Assembly (NCBI GenBank): GCA_937951935.1
Contig: CALGAM010000112.1
Span: 1-21,490, forward strand
From: an uncultured Micromonospora sp.
GTDB lineage: Bacteria > Actinomycetota > Actinomycetes > Mycobacteriales > Micromonosporaceae
Length of the DNA: 21,490 nt
Direction: 5' to 3'
Part shown: positions 13,804 to 20,240 of the stretch, piece after piece
Layout: every line of letters begins with the position of its first letter
Numbering within the stretch: the stretch's first letter is position 1
Program-made: the position numbers and the translations under genes
Notes under the pieces: generated by a model
What the model was told of the DNA's origin: nothing
Database searches by the model: none
Seen by the model: the letters and a program-made list of their open reading frames with translations, nothing else

Positions 13804-15219
13804 GTGTTCGGGGTCCTGGGGTTCGTCGGGGTGTTGGGGCTGGTCACCGCACTGGTCCACCTCTATCTGTGGAAGCGGCTGGTCCGGGACACCACCGCCC
13901 GGGGGCGGTGGCGCCGGGTCGGGACGGTGGCCGCGGTGGTGTTGGCCCTGCTCACCCCGGTGACGATGATCGGCACCCGGCAGGGGTTCTACTGGCTGGC
14001 CTGGCCGGGCTACCTCTGGCTGGCCCTGATGTTCTACCTGCTGGTCGTGCTGGTGGTCCTGGAACCGCCGATGCTGGTGGCCCGGCTGGTGCTGTCCCGG
14101 CGGTCCCGGCGTCGGGCCGGCGGGCAGGCCGGCCCGGCCGACGCGGAGACGCCGCAGCCGGTGTCCGGTCCGGCGGGGACGGAGCCGGTGGCCGTGCCGG
14201 CGGGGGCGGGCGAGGCCGCCGCGGCGGGCACGGCCGGCGCCGCGTCGGACACGGCGGCTCCCGCGGGCCCGGCCGGCGCCGCGTCCGGCTCGGCCGGCGC
14301 GTCGTCGACGGGTGAGGCCGCCGGGGCGGCGACCACCGCCGACACCCCGCCTCCGCCGCGGACCCCGCCGGCGGAGCCGGGTTTCGACCCCGACCGGCGG
14401 CGGCTGCTGGCCCGGGGCGCGGCGATCTTCGCCGGGCTCACCGCCACCGGGATCGTCGGGTACGGCGTCCGCACCGCGCTGGGCCCGCCGCGGCTCGACC
14501 GGGTGCAGATCCCGCTGGCCAAGCTGCCGCGCAGCATGGACGGGCTGCGCATCGCCACCGTCTCGGACATCCACATCGGACCGCTGGCCGGCCGGGAGCA
14601 CACCGAGCGGGTGGTGGCCGCGATCAACCGGCTCGACGCCGACCTGGTGGCCGTGGTCGGCGACCTGGTCGACGGCACGGTCGCCGAGCTCGGCGAGGCC
14701 GCCGCGCCGCTGCGCGACATCCGCTCCCGGTACGGCAGCTTCTTCGTCACCGGCAACCACGAGTACTACTCGGGGGCCGAGGAGTGGGTGGCCGAGGTCG
14801 ACCGGCTCGGGCTGCGGGTGCTCCAGAACGAGCGGCAGGAGATCCTGGTGCGGGGTGGCGCGCTGGACCTGGCCGGGGTCAACGACCCGGCGGGTGACGG
14901 GATCGGCCAGGGCCCGGACTTCGAGGCGGCGCTCGGCGGCCGGGATCCGAGCCGACCGGTGGTGCTGCTGGCCCACCAGCCGATCAACGTCCACGAGGCG
15001 GCCCGGCACGGTGTGGACCTCCAGCTTTCCGGGCACACCCACGGCGGCCAGATCGTGCCGTTCAACCTGCTGGTCTCCCTCCAGCAGCCGGCCGTCTCCG
15101 GGTACGCCACCATCGACGGCACCCAGCTCTACGTCACCAACGGCGCCGGCTTCTGGGGGCCACCGGTCCGGGTCGGCGCCCCGCCCCAGGTGACCCTGGT
15201 GGAGCTGCGCGCCGTCTGA
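13804..15219 (+). CDS. Membrane-anchored calcineurin-like metallophosphoesterase
   Basis: A 471-aa protein. Residues 1-95 hold about three transmembrane helices. An Ala/Gly/Pro/Thr-rich linker of about 95 residues follows, then RRRLLARGAAIFAGLTATGIVGYG, another hydrophobic segment, and a C-terminal phosphoesterase domain. Metal-binding motifs appear in order: D255-x-H257 (SDIHIG), GDLVDG, GNHEYY, AHQP and GHTHGGQ (H411, H413). It resembles the YkuE/YaeI type, which acts on lipid-linked or other phosphoesters outside or at the membrane; the substrate is unknown. GTG 13804 is preceded by GAGGAGGGG overlapping the moaD stop region, so it probably belongs to the moaA-moaD transcript, although no cofactor role is known. 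A 15-bp stretch in the linker is repeated 39 bp apart. Confidence 0.9.
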   Translation: MFGVLGFVGVLGLVTALVHLYLWKRLVRDTTARGRWRRVGTVAAVVLALLTPVTMIGTRQGFYWLAWPGYLWLALMFYLLVVLVVLEPPMLVARLVLSRRSRRRAGGQAGPADAETPQPVSGPAGTEPVAVPAGAGEAAAAGTAGAASDTAAPAGPAGAASGSAGASSTGEAAGAATTADTPPPPRTPPAEPGFDPDRRRLLARGAAIFAGLTATGIVGYGVRTALGPPRLDRVQIPLAKLPRSMDGLRIATVSDIHIGPLAGREHTERVVAAINRLDADLVAVVGDLVDGTVAELGEAAAPLRDIRSRYGSFFVTGNHEYYSGAEEWVAEVDRLGLRVLQNERQEILVRGGALDLAGVNDPAGDGIGQGPDFEAALGGRDPSRPVVLLAHQPINVHEAARHGVDLQLSGHTHGGQIVPFNLLVSLQQPAVSGYATIDGTQLYVTNGAGFWGPPVRVGAPPQVTLVELRAV

Positions 15220-15221
15220 CC

Positions 15222-15236
15222 CGGGCCGGTGGCCCG
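15222..15236. terminator. Short hairpin between convergent genes
   Basis: CGGGCC-GGT-GGCCCG forms a perfect 6-bp stem with a 3-nt loop in the 21-bp gap between the phosphoesterase and the minus-strand zinc-finger gene. It is positioned to terminate both transcripts. Confidence 0.55.
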
Positions 15237-15240
15237 CCCG

Positions 15241-17316
15241 TCAGTCCGGGTGGTCGGCCGCCGTCGCGGGCAGGCCGAGCGCGGTGAGCGCGGCGGGGAG
15301 GGTCGGTGCCCTGACCAGCAGCCGGGGAGCGTCGCCGTCGTGCAGGTGGACGGTGCAGCCGGCACGGTCGAGACGTACCGTGACCGGGGTGCCGGCGTGA
15401 TGGCGGCCGAGCCGGGCGACGAGCGGCCCGGGGTCGGCCACCGGGGCCGGTCCCGGCGCCGGGGTCTGCGGCACCGGGACCGGCTGGTACGGGTCGCCGG
15501 GCACCGCCCGCACGATCGCCAGTTCGAGGTACTCCACACAGGTCGCCACGGCCGCCGCCAGACTCCGCTGGGTGGGCAGGCTGGTGAACGGGGCGTCCGG
15601 GTCGGCGGAGATCACCTCCACCGCCCAGCTCGTGCCGTGGACCCGCAGCGGGTACGCCGCGTCGGGCCCGTGGTCCTGGACGGTGATCGCGACCGCCAGG
15701 TGCAGGCCGTGGGCGATCCGGACCAGTTCGGTCAGCGGCGGCGCCGGCGCGGGCCGGGCCGCCAGCAGCAGCCGGCCGCCGGGCCGGCCCCGGGTGAGGT
15801 GGGCGAGCTGCGCGGCGAGCGGGTCGTCGCCGGGGTGGTCGAGGGTCACGATCCCGTCCCGCAGGTCCTGGGCGACCTGCTGGCCGAGGTCGAGGTCGGT
15901 GAGGTCGGCCGGGTCCTGGCCGAGCCGGGTGGCCAGCCGGGCGAGCCGGTACCGTTCGGGTAGCTGGACGACGGGTTTCCCGTTGGGCTGGGTGTCGACC
16001 AGCGGCGCGGTGACCGGTGCCGTCGACCAGTTCTCGTGGACGACCCCTCCGGAGAGGTCGGTGACGGTGACGACCGCGCCCCGGTAGACGCGCCGGCTGT
16101 CGCCGCAGGTGAAGCAGGTCAGGTACTCGGGGCGTACGCCGGTGCCGCCGCAGGCGTCGCAGTCGGGGTCGACCGGACGGCCGCCGAGCCGGCACCGGCA
16201 GGCCCGCAGCCGGCTGCCCGGGACACAGTCGGGGCAGTCGGCGTACGGGATGGGCGCGCCGCGCCAGTCGGGGGCGGGCGGTTCCCAGCCGCGTACCAGG
16301 ATGGTGGTGAGCCGCCGGGTCACCTGGCCGGTGGGTTCCTCGTGGAGGGTTTCGGCGATCCGGCCGATCCGCAGTGTGGTGTGCCACCACCGGCCGTTGC
16401 GCCAGATCGCCTGGGCGCCGGGCAGGTCGTCGGCGTCCCGGACCACCCGCCGTTCGACCTGGTCGAGGTCGACCGGTTCGGGATGCTCGGGCGGCCGGGC
16501 GCCGGGGCGGAGGTGGTACGCCGGGACGCGGAGGTTGCGCGGTTCGAACCCTTCGAAGGCGTCGGCGACCGTGGTGGCGGCGACGGCGGCCGGCAGGTCG
16601 TCGCCGCGGACCCGGGCCCGTGTCGGCACGGGCGCCCCCGGCAGGTCGAAGCGGACGTCCCAGGTCAGCCCGCCCCAGGTCGCGTGCCGTGCCTCCACCA
16701 CCAGGTCGAGGTGGAGCTGGTCGGCGAGCCGGCAGAGTTGGGCGAGCCGGGTGTGCGGGTCCACCGGCGGCGGGGCGGACAGCCGCCCCTGGAAGACCCG
16801 CCACGAGTCGTGCCCGTGGTCGGCGATGGCCTCCGCGACCAGGGCGTCCCGCTGCTCGGCGGGCAGGTCGGGACGCCACTGCCGGGGCAGGATCAGGTCC
16901 TCCTCGCCGAGCGGCCGGTCGCCGCAGGTCAGTTCGGTCAGGGCGGTGGCCGAGACGGCGGCGGCCAGCTCGGTGATCACCGGGGTGAGGGGGAGCACCC
17001 ACCGGCCGTACACGGACCGCGGGGTGATCGCGCCGGGCACGATGTTGGCCGACGCGACCGCCCCGGTGTCGGCGTTGACCACGGTGAGGACGAGCTGGGC
17101 CCGCCGCCGGCCGCGCTGGTCGCACTCGTGGCAGGCGCTGGCGACCGTGCCGACGCCGTGGCAGAGCTGGCAGTCCCGGTACGCCTCGCCGCGCCGCTCC
17201 GGCTCGGGGTCGCCGTCGACGAGGAACCGGTCGCCGTGCCGGGTGCAGCGGCAGGGGTCGAGGGTGAAGGTGAGGCCCGCGCAGGCGGGGCAGGTCAGCA
17301 CGAGCGGGGCGGTCAC
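15241..17316 (-). CDS. Large multi-zinc-finger protein with DnaJ-type cysteine motifs, unknown function
   Basis: A 691-aa soluble protein. The N-terminus has two cysteine clusters: C9/C12 with C22/C24, then C49/C52 (CQLCHGVG, DnaJ-like CxxCxGxG) with C62/C65. A second zinc region near residues 357-410 contains CPDC, CRC, DCDACGGTGVRP and CFTCGD. Between and after them are alpha/beta segments without a recognised enzyme motif (WGGLTWDVRFDLPGAPVPTRARVRGDD; GGRLLLAARPAPAPPLTELVRIAHGLHLAVAITV). There is no J-domain HPD, signal peptide or membrane segment, so a DnaJ label would be misleading. GTG 17316 overlaps the stop of the previous gene (GTGA) and has GAGGG upstream, which decides the start. 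It is third in an overlapping operon with a CCHC protein and a DivIVA-domain protein. Confidence 0.8.
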   Translation of the reverse strand: MTAPLVLTCPACAGLTFTLDPCRCTRHGDRFLVDGDPEPERRGEAYRDCQLCHGVGTVASACHECDQRGRRRAQLVLTVVNADTGAVASANIVPGAITPRSVYGRWVLPLTPVITELAAAVSATALTELTCGDRPLGEEDLILPRQWRPDLPAEQRDALVAEAIADHGHDSWRVFQGRLSAPPPVDPHTRLAQLCRLADQLHLDLVVEARHATWGGLTWDVRFDLPGAPVPTRARVRGDDLPAAVAATTVADAFEGFEPRNLRVPAYHLRPGARPPEHPEPVDLDQVERRVVRDADDLPGAQAIWRNGRWWHTTLRIGRIAETLHEEPTGQVTRRLTTILVRGWEPPAPDWRGAPIPYADCPDCVPGSRLRACRCRLGGRPVDPDCDACGGTGVRPEYLTCFTCGDSRRVYRGAVVTVTDLSGGVVHENWSTAPVTAPLVDTQPNGKPVVQLPERYRLARLATRLGQDPADLTDLDLGQQVAQDLRDGIVTLDHPGDDPLAAQLAHLTRGRPGGRLLLAARPAPAPPLTELVRIAHGLHLAVAITVQDHGPDAAYPLRVHGTSWAVEVISADPDAPFTSLPTQRSLAAAVATCVEYLELAIVRAVPGDPYQPVPVPQTPAPGPAPVADPGPLVARLGRHHAGTPVTVRLDRAGCTVHLHDGDAPRLLVRAPTLPAALTALGLPATAADHPD

Positions 17317-17570
17317 CGGGGAACCCTCGGGGCGCACTCGGTCTCGTGTTCGGCCCGCAGCGCGCAGCGCTGCCCGTCGGCGAGGAGCCGGTTGCAGAAG
17401 ACCCGGTGGTGGACGTTCTGGTTGTCCTCCTCGGAGACGGTCGTCTCCCGGGTGTCGACGGCGAGGAACGCCAGCGCCCGCGCGGCGGTCCGGGCCAGGA
17501 TCCGGGCGTGGCGCAGGTTGGCGGCGACGACCGGCACGTGGATGACGTACCGGTTTGCTTCTCCGCTCAT
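17313..17570 (-). CDS. Small CCHC putative zinc-binding protein
   Basis: An 85-aa protein that I do not recognise by name. The N-terminal half is strand plus helix (RYVIHVPVVAANLRHARILARTAARALAFLAVDTRETTVSEED). The C-terminal half has C59-x9-C69-x5-H75-x3-C79 (VFCNRLLADGQRCALRAEHETEC), a compact zinc-ribbon-like pattern. ATG 17570 overlaps the stop of the DivIVA-like gene (ATGA), and its own stop overlaps the start of the next gene (GTGA), so all three should be translated together. It may be a nucleic-acid or protein adaptor for the large zinc-finger protein, which is inference. Confidence 0.72.
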   Translation of the reverse strand: MSGEANRYVIHVPVVAANLRHARILARTAARALAFLAVDTRETTVSEEDNQNVHHRVFCNRLLADGQRCALRAEHETECAPRVPR

Positions 17571-17881
17571 CGCCGGGTCAGGTCCCACGCGTGCGACGCC
17601 TGACGGGACTGCCAGCGGCGGAGCGCGTCCTTGATCCGCTGGTTCTCGTCGTTGCTGATGGCCAGCTCGGAGTGGAGGCGGTCGAGGTCGTGCGCCACCC
17701 GGTCGAGGAAGGCCGCCACCTCGTCCGGGTCGAGGCCACGCCGGGTGATCGTGAAGCGCCGGCCGCGCACCTGCCAGGGTTGCAGCGGCGTGTACGTCGC
17801 CGAGCGGTACTCGCGGGCCGCCACCGGGCGCGGCCGCGGCCCACGCCGGGCCGGCCGCAGCCAGCGGAGGAGTGTGCGCAC
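17567..17881 (-). CDS. Short DivIVA-domain protein
   Basis: A 104-aa protein with a basic Arg/Pro-rich N-terminus (residues 1-28). A DivIVA-like segment follows: TPLQPWQVRGRRFTITRRGLDPDEVAAFLDRVAHDLDRL, then a helix (HSELAISNDENQRIKDALRRWQSR). DivIVA N-domains bind curved membrane and recruit partners at poles or septa, but this protein lacks the long coiled-coil tail of DivIVA/Wag31, so it is an accessory member. The frame extends 108 codons upstream, but GTG 17881 has AAAGGAG 8 nt before it, the best ribosome site in the region; ATG 17899 is second choice. It is first gene of the minus-strand operon and is preceded by a 12-bp inverted repeat. Confidence 0.78.
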   Translation of the reverse strand: MRTLLRWLRPARRGPRPRPVAAREYRSATYTPLQPWQVRGRRFTITRRGLDPDEVAAFLDRVAHDLDRLHSELAISNDENQRIKDALRRWQSRQASHAWDLTRR

Positions 17882-17913
17882 GTCAAAAGCTCCTTTCATG
17901 GTCACGTCTGGAA

Positions 17914-17953
17914 GGGGTGGTCCGGCCCGCCCGGGTCCGGTCCGGACCACCCC
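17914..17953 (-). repeat. Perfect 12-bp inverted repeat upstream of the DivIVA-like operon
   Basis: GGGGTGGTCCGG (17914-17925) is exactly inverted at 17942-17953 (CCGGACCACCCC) around 16 bp. It begins 32 bp before the operon's GTG start, so it is either a stem-loop in the mRNA leader or a binding site for a dimeric regulator. No consensus is recognised. Confidence 0.55.
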
Positions 17954-18021
17954 ACCCCGCCACCGCAGCCTCCTTTGGCAGTACGGCACCGGGGTTGCCT
18001 GTCCGCGGGTGATGCGCCTGA

Positions 18022-18080
18022 TCGGGCCAGGGCTGATGAACGGAGGGGCGCCCACCAGCACCCTGGCCCCGAGGTACCTC
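18022..18080. other. Stem-loop-rich intergenic element, possible structured RNA
   Basis: In the 455-bp gap between divergent genes (17882-18336), TCGGGCCAGGG (18022-18032) pairs with CCCTGGCCCCGA (18061-18072) as 11 bp with one bulged C. The stem can continue inward (CTGATG against CACCAG, with a 2-nt bulge and one mismatch). The loop contains the palindrome GGGCGCCC. GAGGTACCTC (18071-18080), a perfect 10-bp palindrome, overlaps the right arm. No open frame with a ribosome site is convincing here. It could be an RNA regulatory leader of the minus-strand operon, a small RNA or a protein-binding cluster. Confidence 0.4.
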
Positions 18081-18207
18081 AGCGGATGCCCTGACCTGCG
18101 CGAAAGGTGCCAACCGACCGCAACCGCCCGACAACCGCCATCGATGACGCTACCGCCCTCGCTCACCCTGGTCAAGCTCATCACTACATCTTTGCAATCA
18201 GTCACTG

Positions 18208-18251
18208 CACTGAGCCATCTAGCTCACCCAATCACCTTGCTCACTGAGCCA
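18208..18251 (+). promoter_or_regulatory. Direct repeat CACTGAGCCA, candidate GntR operator
   Basis: CACTGAGCCA occurs at 18208-18217 and 18242-18251, 34 bp apart, in an A+T-richer stretch just upstream of the GntR-type gene. Related GCTCA words occur between and before them (for example AGCTCA at about 18175 and 18220). TTGATCAA (18254-18261), a perfect palindrome, follows immediately. The position fits an autoregulated promoter, but nothing in the sequence proves binding. Confidence 0.4.
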
Positions 18252-18336
18252 CCTTGATCAATTAGGCCATGTGCATTGCCTACTTCAGATTCATGATCGA
18301 TACTGGATGGGCCAACCGAACCGCAGGGGGCAAGCC

Positions 18337-18564
18337 GTGCCTATCCCGCCGACCATGGAAGAGCTGCTCAACGATCTCGTCTCGAGAATCGAACAAGGGG
18401 AGTTCCCGCCCGGAACGCAGCTACCCTCTGGCAGACAACTCGCCGCCCACTACGGCGTCTCCCCTGCCACCATCCAACGCGCTACCGCAACGCTACGTCG
18501 GCGCGGTCTGTTGGTAGGCAGACCAGGTCGCGGCGTCTTCGTCGCCGAGAACCAGGAAAGCTGA
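18337..18564 (+). CDS. Stand-alone GntR-family winged-helix regulator
   Basis: A 75-aa protein that is almost only a GntR DNA-binding domain: EELLNDLVSRIEQGEFPPGTQLPSGRQLAAHYGVSPATIQRATATLRRRGLLVGRPGRGVFV. It contains the family's G-x-x-LPS-x-R-x-LA-x-x-x-GVS-x-x-T helix-turn-helix and the wing GRPGRGVFV. There is no ligand-binding C-terminal domain, so it may act alone or with a separate effector protein. GTG 18337 follows AGGGGG at proper spacing and gives the usual start before the first helix; ATG 18307 would add ten residues. It lies on the same strand as the unknown three-gene set, 318 bp upstream, and is the likeliest local regulator of it. Confidence 0.88.
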   Translation: MPIPPTMEELLNDLVSRIEQGEFPPGTQLPSGRQLAAHYGVSPATIQRATATLRRRGLLVGRPGRGVFVAENQES

Positions 18565-18647
18565 TCGCGGACGGCGACCCCACAGTCGGCAGCAATCCGA
18601 CACAACCCGGATCGCCTCGCGCGGCTGCGTCCACACAAGACTTCCGA

Positions 18648-18653
18648 TAGTGT
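18648..18653 (+). promoter_or_regulatory. Candidate -10 element for the unknown three-gene set
   Basis: TAGTGT in the 318-bp gap after the GntR gene matches TAnnnT and is followed by a relatively A+T-rich stretch. No clear -35 is present. It lies about 230 bp before the first confident gene and about 90 bp before the possible small reading frame at 18745. Confidence 0.25.
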
Positions 18654-18744
18654 TTCTCCGGTTACGCAGCCGCACGCCCGGTTGCCTGCTCATCGCCGGG
18701 CAGGACGCTGCGTGCGACATGTGTCGCGCTCGGGGAGGGAAGGC

Positions 18745-18867
18745 ATGCTCAGCATCGCGGGAGCACACACACGTGCCGGACTGGACGATCAGCGCCTCCG
18801 CGACGCCGCCACCCAGGTGCAGCCGCGCCCGCAGGCCGCCTGCGAAGGCACTGGCAGGCTGAGCTGA
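18745..18867 (+). CDS. Possible 40-aa small protein
   Basis: ATG 18745 is preceded by a strong purine-rich ribosome site (GGGGAGGGAAGG, 18732-18743) in an otherwise empty gap. The frame encodes 40 residues beginning MLSIAGAHTRAGLDDQRLRDA and stops 15 bp before the next gene. No domain, signal or membrane segment is visible, and composition does not distinguish it from chance. It could be a small protein, a leader peptide coupling translation of the downstream gene, or nothing. Confidence 0.28.
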   Translation: MLSIAGAHTRAGLDDQRLRDAATQVQPRPQAACEGTGRLS

Positions 18868-18882
18868 CGACAGGCAGCCGCG

Positions 18883-19143
18883 ATGGACGTCAACGACGTG
18901 AAGGCAACTATCCGGGCGGGCAGCCATGCGGCCAAGAACGGCGCAAAGACCTTGGCGAAGGCCGCCAGTGACGCCGCCGATGCTGAGCGCCTGGCTCGCC
19001 AGACGATTTATGACAGCCAAGACAAAAACGCACAGAAGGCGCTCGACAAGCTCACAGAAGTGGCCCAAGAGGTCAAACGGACACTTCGACGATTCGAGGC
19101 CGCCGTCGAACACGCCGACGCTTACATTCGGGCCATCGGATGA
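18883..19143 (+). CDS. Small all-helical protein of unknown function (first gene of three-gene set)
   Basis: An 86-aa protein without recognisable enzyme motifs. It is almost entirely predicted helix, rich in Ala, Lys, Asp and Glu. Two long helices (about residues 4-46 and 52-85) are separated by a polar turn (DSQDKN), giving a helical-hairpin shape like that of small type VII-secreted proteins, but there is no WXG motif. It ends FEAAVEHADAYIRAIG, which resembles the region before residue 88 of the next protein (RLLRESEDYIVKFINTIAPG). Its stop overlaps the next start (ATGA). The ribosome site is weak. Codon use is less G+C-biased than in the genes to the left. The protein is likely real because of the coupling; its function is unknown. 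Confidence 0.7.
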   Translation: MDVNDVKATIRAGSHAAKNGAKTLAKAASDAADAERLARQTIYDSQDKNAQKALDKLTEVAQEVKRTLRRFEAAVEHADAYIRAIG

Positions 19144-19799
19144 GCGCGGACATGGCTGCGGTCGTATCCCAACTTCTCGATGTACGCGACCGCCTCGCCA
19201 AATCGGCCGTGACAGCACTTCGCGCTCAAGCCGACGCCATCGAAGCTCATGGGAAGTATGAGGAAGCGGGCACAGGAAGCAACCATCCGGATATCCTTGC
19301 CGCAGTAACCAACATTCGCACGGCCGGCGAGAAGGCAGGCAAGGTCGCCCGACTGCTACGGGAATCCGAAGATTATATCGTCAAGTTCATCAACACCATC
19401 GCTCCCGGCTCAGCAACCAGCACGCCGGAGGCAATGCCATCTGGCGAGGAACTAGTCACCGAGGCAGCCGCCCGGGAACGACGCGGGAGCAGATATCACC
19501 GGAAGGCGACCGAGGCAGCGGCGAACAATGCCGAGAAGATCCAGAAGGCCGAGAAGGCGACGAAAGAGATTGCCTCCATCATGAAGGATCGACTTCGTCC
19601 AGGAGACACGCAAGCCAGCGTCGCCGTACCTGCGAAACCACCATCAGCGCCGTCCCAGGCACCAAAGTCCGGCCATCCGGTCGCCGATGCCGTCCTGGCG
19701 GCCGCCGCCGTCAGCCTCGCGGTGCGAGCGATCACCCAGAGCGTCAAGAACCGCCGTGAAAGGAAGCAGTCAGATGGCAATAAAACCGCAAATAATTGA
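19140..19799 (+). CDS. Helical protein with C-terminal hydrophobic segment, unknown function (second gene)
   Basis: A 219-aa protein. Residues 1-90 form a helical hairpin similar in layout to the preceding protein, with a GTGSNHPD turn and the ending YIVKFINTIAPG. Residues 100-155 are a charged helix (EELVTEAAARERRGSRYHRKATEAAANNAEKIQKAEKATKEIASIMKDRL). A Pro/Ser/Ala linker leads to a 22-residue hydrophobic stretch (181-202, VADAVLAAAAVSLAVRAITQSV) and a basic tail. This suggests a membrane-anchored or pore-associated helical protein. The N-terminal part recalls uncharacterised actinobacterial DUF6244-type proteins, which I cannot confirm. The start overlaps the previous stop (ATGA), and its last 26 bp overlap the next gene. 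Confidence 0.72.
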   Translation: MSADMAAVVSQLLDVRDRLAKSAVTALRAQADAIEAHGKYEEAGTGSNHPDILAAVTNIRTAGEKAGKVARLLRESEDYIVKFINTIAPGSATSTPEAMPSGEELVTEAAARERRGSRYHRKATEAAANNAEKIQKAEKATKEIASIMKDRLRPGDTQASVAVPAKPPSAPSQAPKSGHPVADAVLAAAAVSLAVRAITQSVKNRRERKQSDGNKTANN

Positions 19800-20199
19800 G
19801 TACATTCGCACATTCGTCCGAAACGACTACACAGCGAACGATCGAATCGAGGCGCAGCTCGACGAAGAGGGCTGGGACGGCCTCTACTCGTTCCTGAGCG
19901 CCGTCTTTTTCTACGCGATCGACTTGCACTTCGATGGCAAGCGCGACGACAAGGCGATCAGACGGTTTGTCGCCGACATCCGGTCCGAGAACCCGGAGGT
20001 GGCCGACCAGATCGACCCCGTGTTGGCGGAGAATGCCATCTTTGCTGTCCTTGACGAATCAGTCGACCTTGAGGCACCGCCAGAAACTCTGGCCAGGATA
20101 CAAACACTCGGCATCTACAAAGCTCTGAATGAGGCAAATCTCTCAGATAGTGAGTTGGATGAACTCCTAGCCAGAGCTGCACGACTCGCCGAGAGCTAA
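19774..20199 (+). CDS. Acidic protein of unknown function (third gene)
   Basis: A 141-aa soluble protein, helical and strongly acidic: DEEGWDGLYSFLSAVFFYAIDLHFDGKRDDKAIRRFVADIRSENPEVADQIDPVLAENAIFAVLDE, then a helical tail LSDSELDELLARAARLAES. No signal peptide is visible; one mildly hydrophobic helix (FLSAVFFYAIDL) is too short and charged at its ends to be a clear membrane span. No known domain is recognised. ATG 19774 has AAAGGA about 9 nt upstream, inside the end of the previous gene, so it is coupled to it. An acidic small protein at the end of a helical-protein operon is reminiscent of an immunity or antitoxin partner, which is speculation. Confidence 0.72.
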   Translation: MAIKPQIIEYIRTFVRNDYTANDRIEAQLDEEGWDGLYSFLSAVFFYAIDLHFDGKRDDKAIRRFVADIRSENPEVADQIDPVLAENAIFAVLDESVDLEAPPETLARIQTLGIYKALNEANLSDSELDELLARAARLAES

Positions 20200-20240
20200 C
20201 CGGCTAGGCGTCCGCAGTGCCGAGACGAAAAATCTGGAGC

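Noticed and set aside
15241..17316. Annotation of the large zinc-finger protein as DnaJ chaperone.
   Set aside because: Only CxxCxGxG-like clusters are shared; the J-domain with HPD and the DnaJ C-terminal domains are absent.
17882..18205. N-terminal extension of the DivIVA-domain protein by more than 100 codons.
   Set aside because: The extension crosses the inverted repeats and has no family resemblance; AAAGGAG before GTG 17881 gives a better start.
18493..19218. A 241-codon minus-strand frame across the GntR end and the first unknown gene.
   Set aside because: It overlaps the conserved GntR coding end and the coupled gene pair; no domain was seen and its start has no convincing ribosome site.
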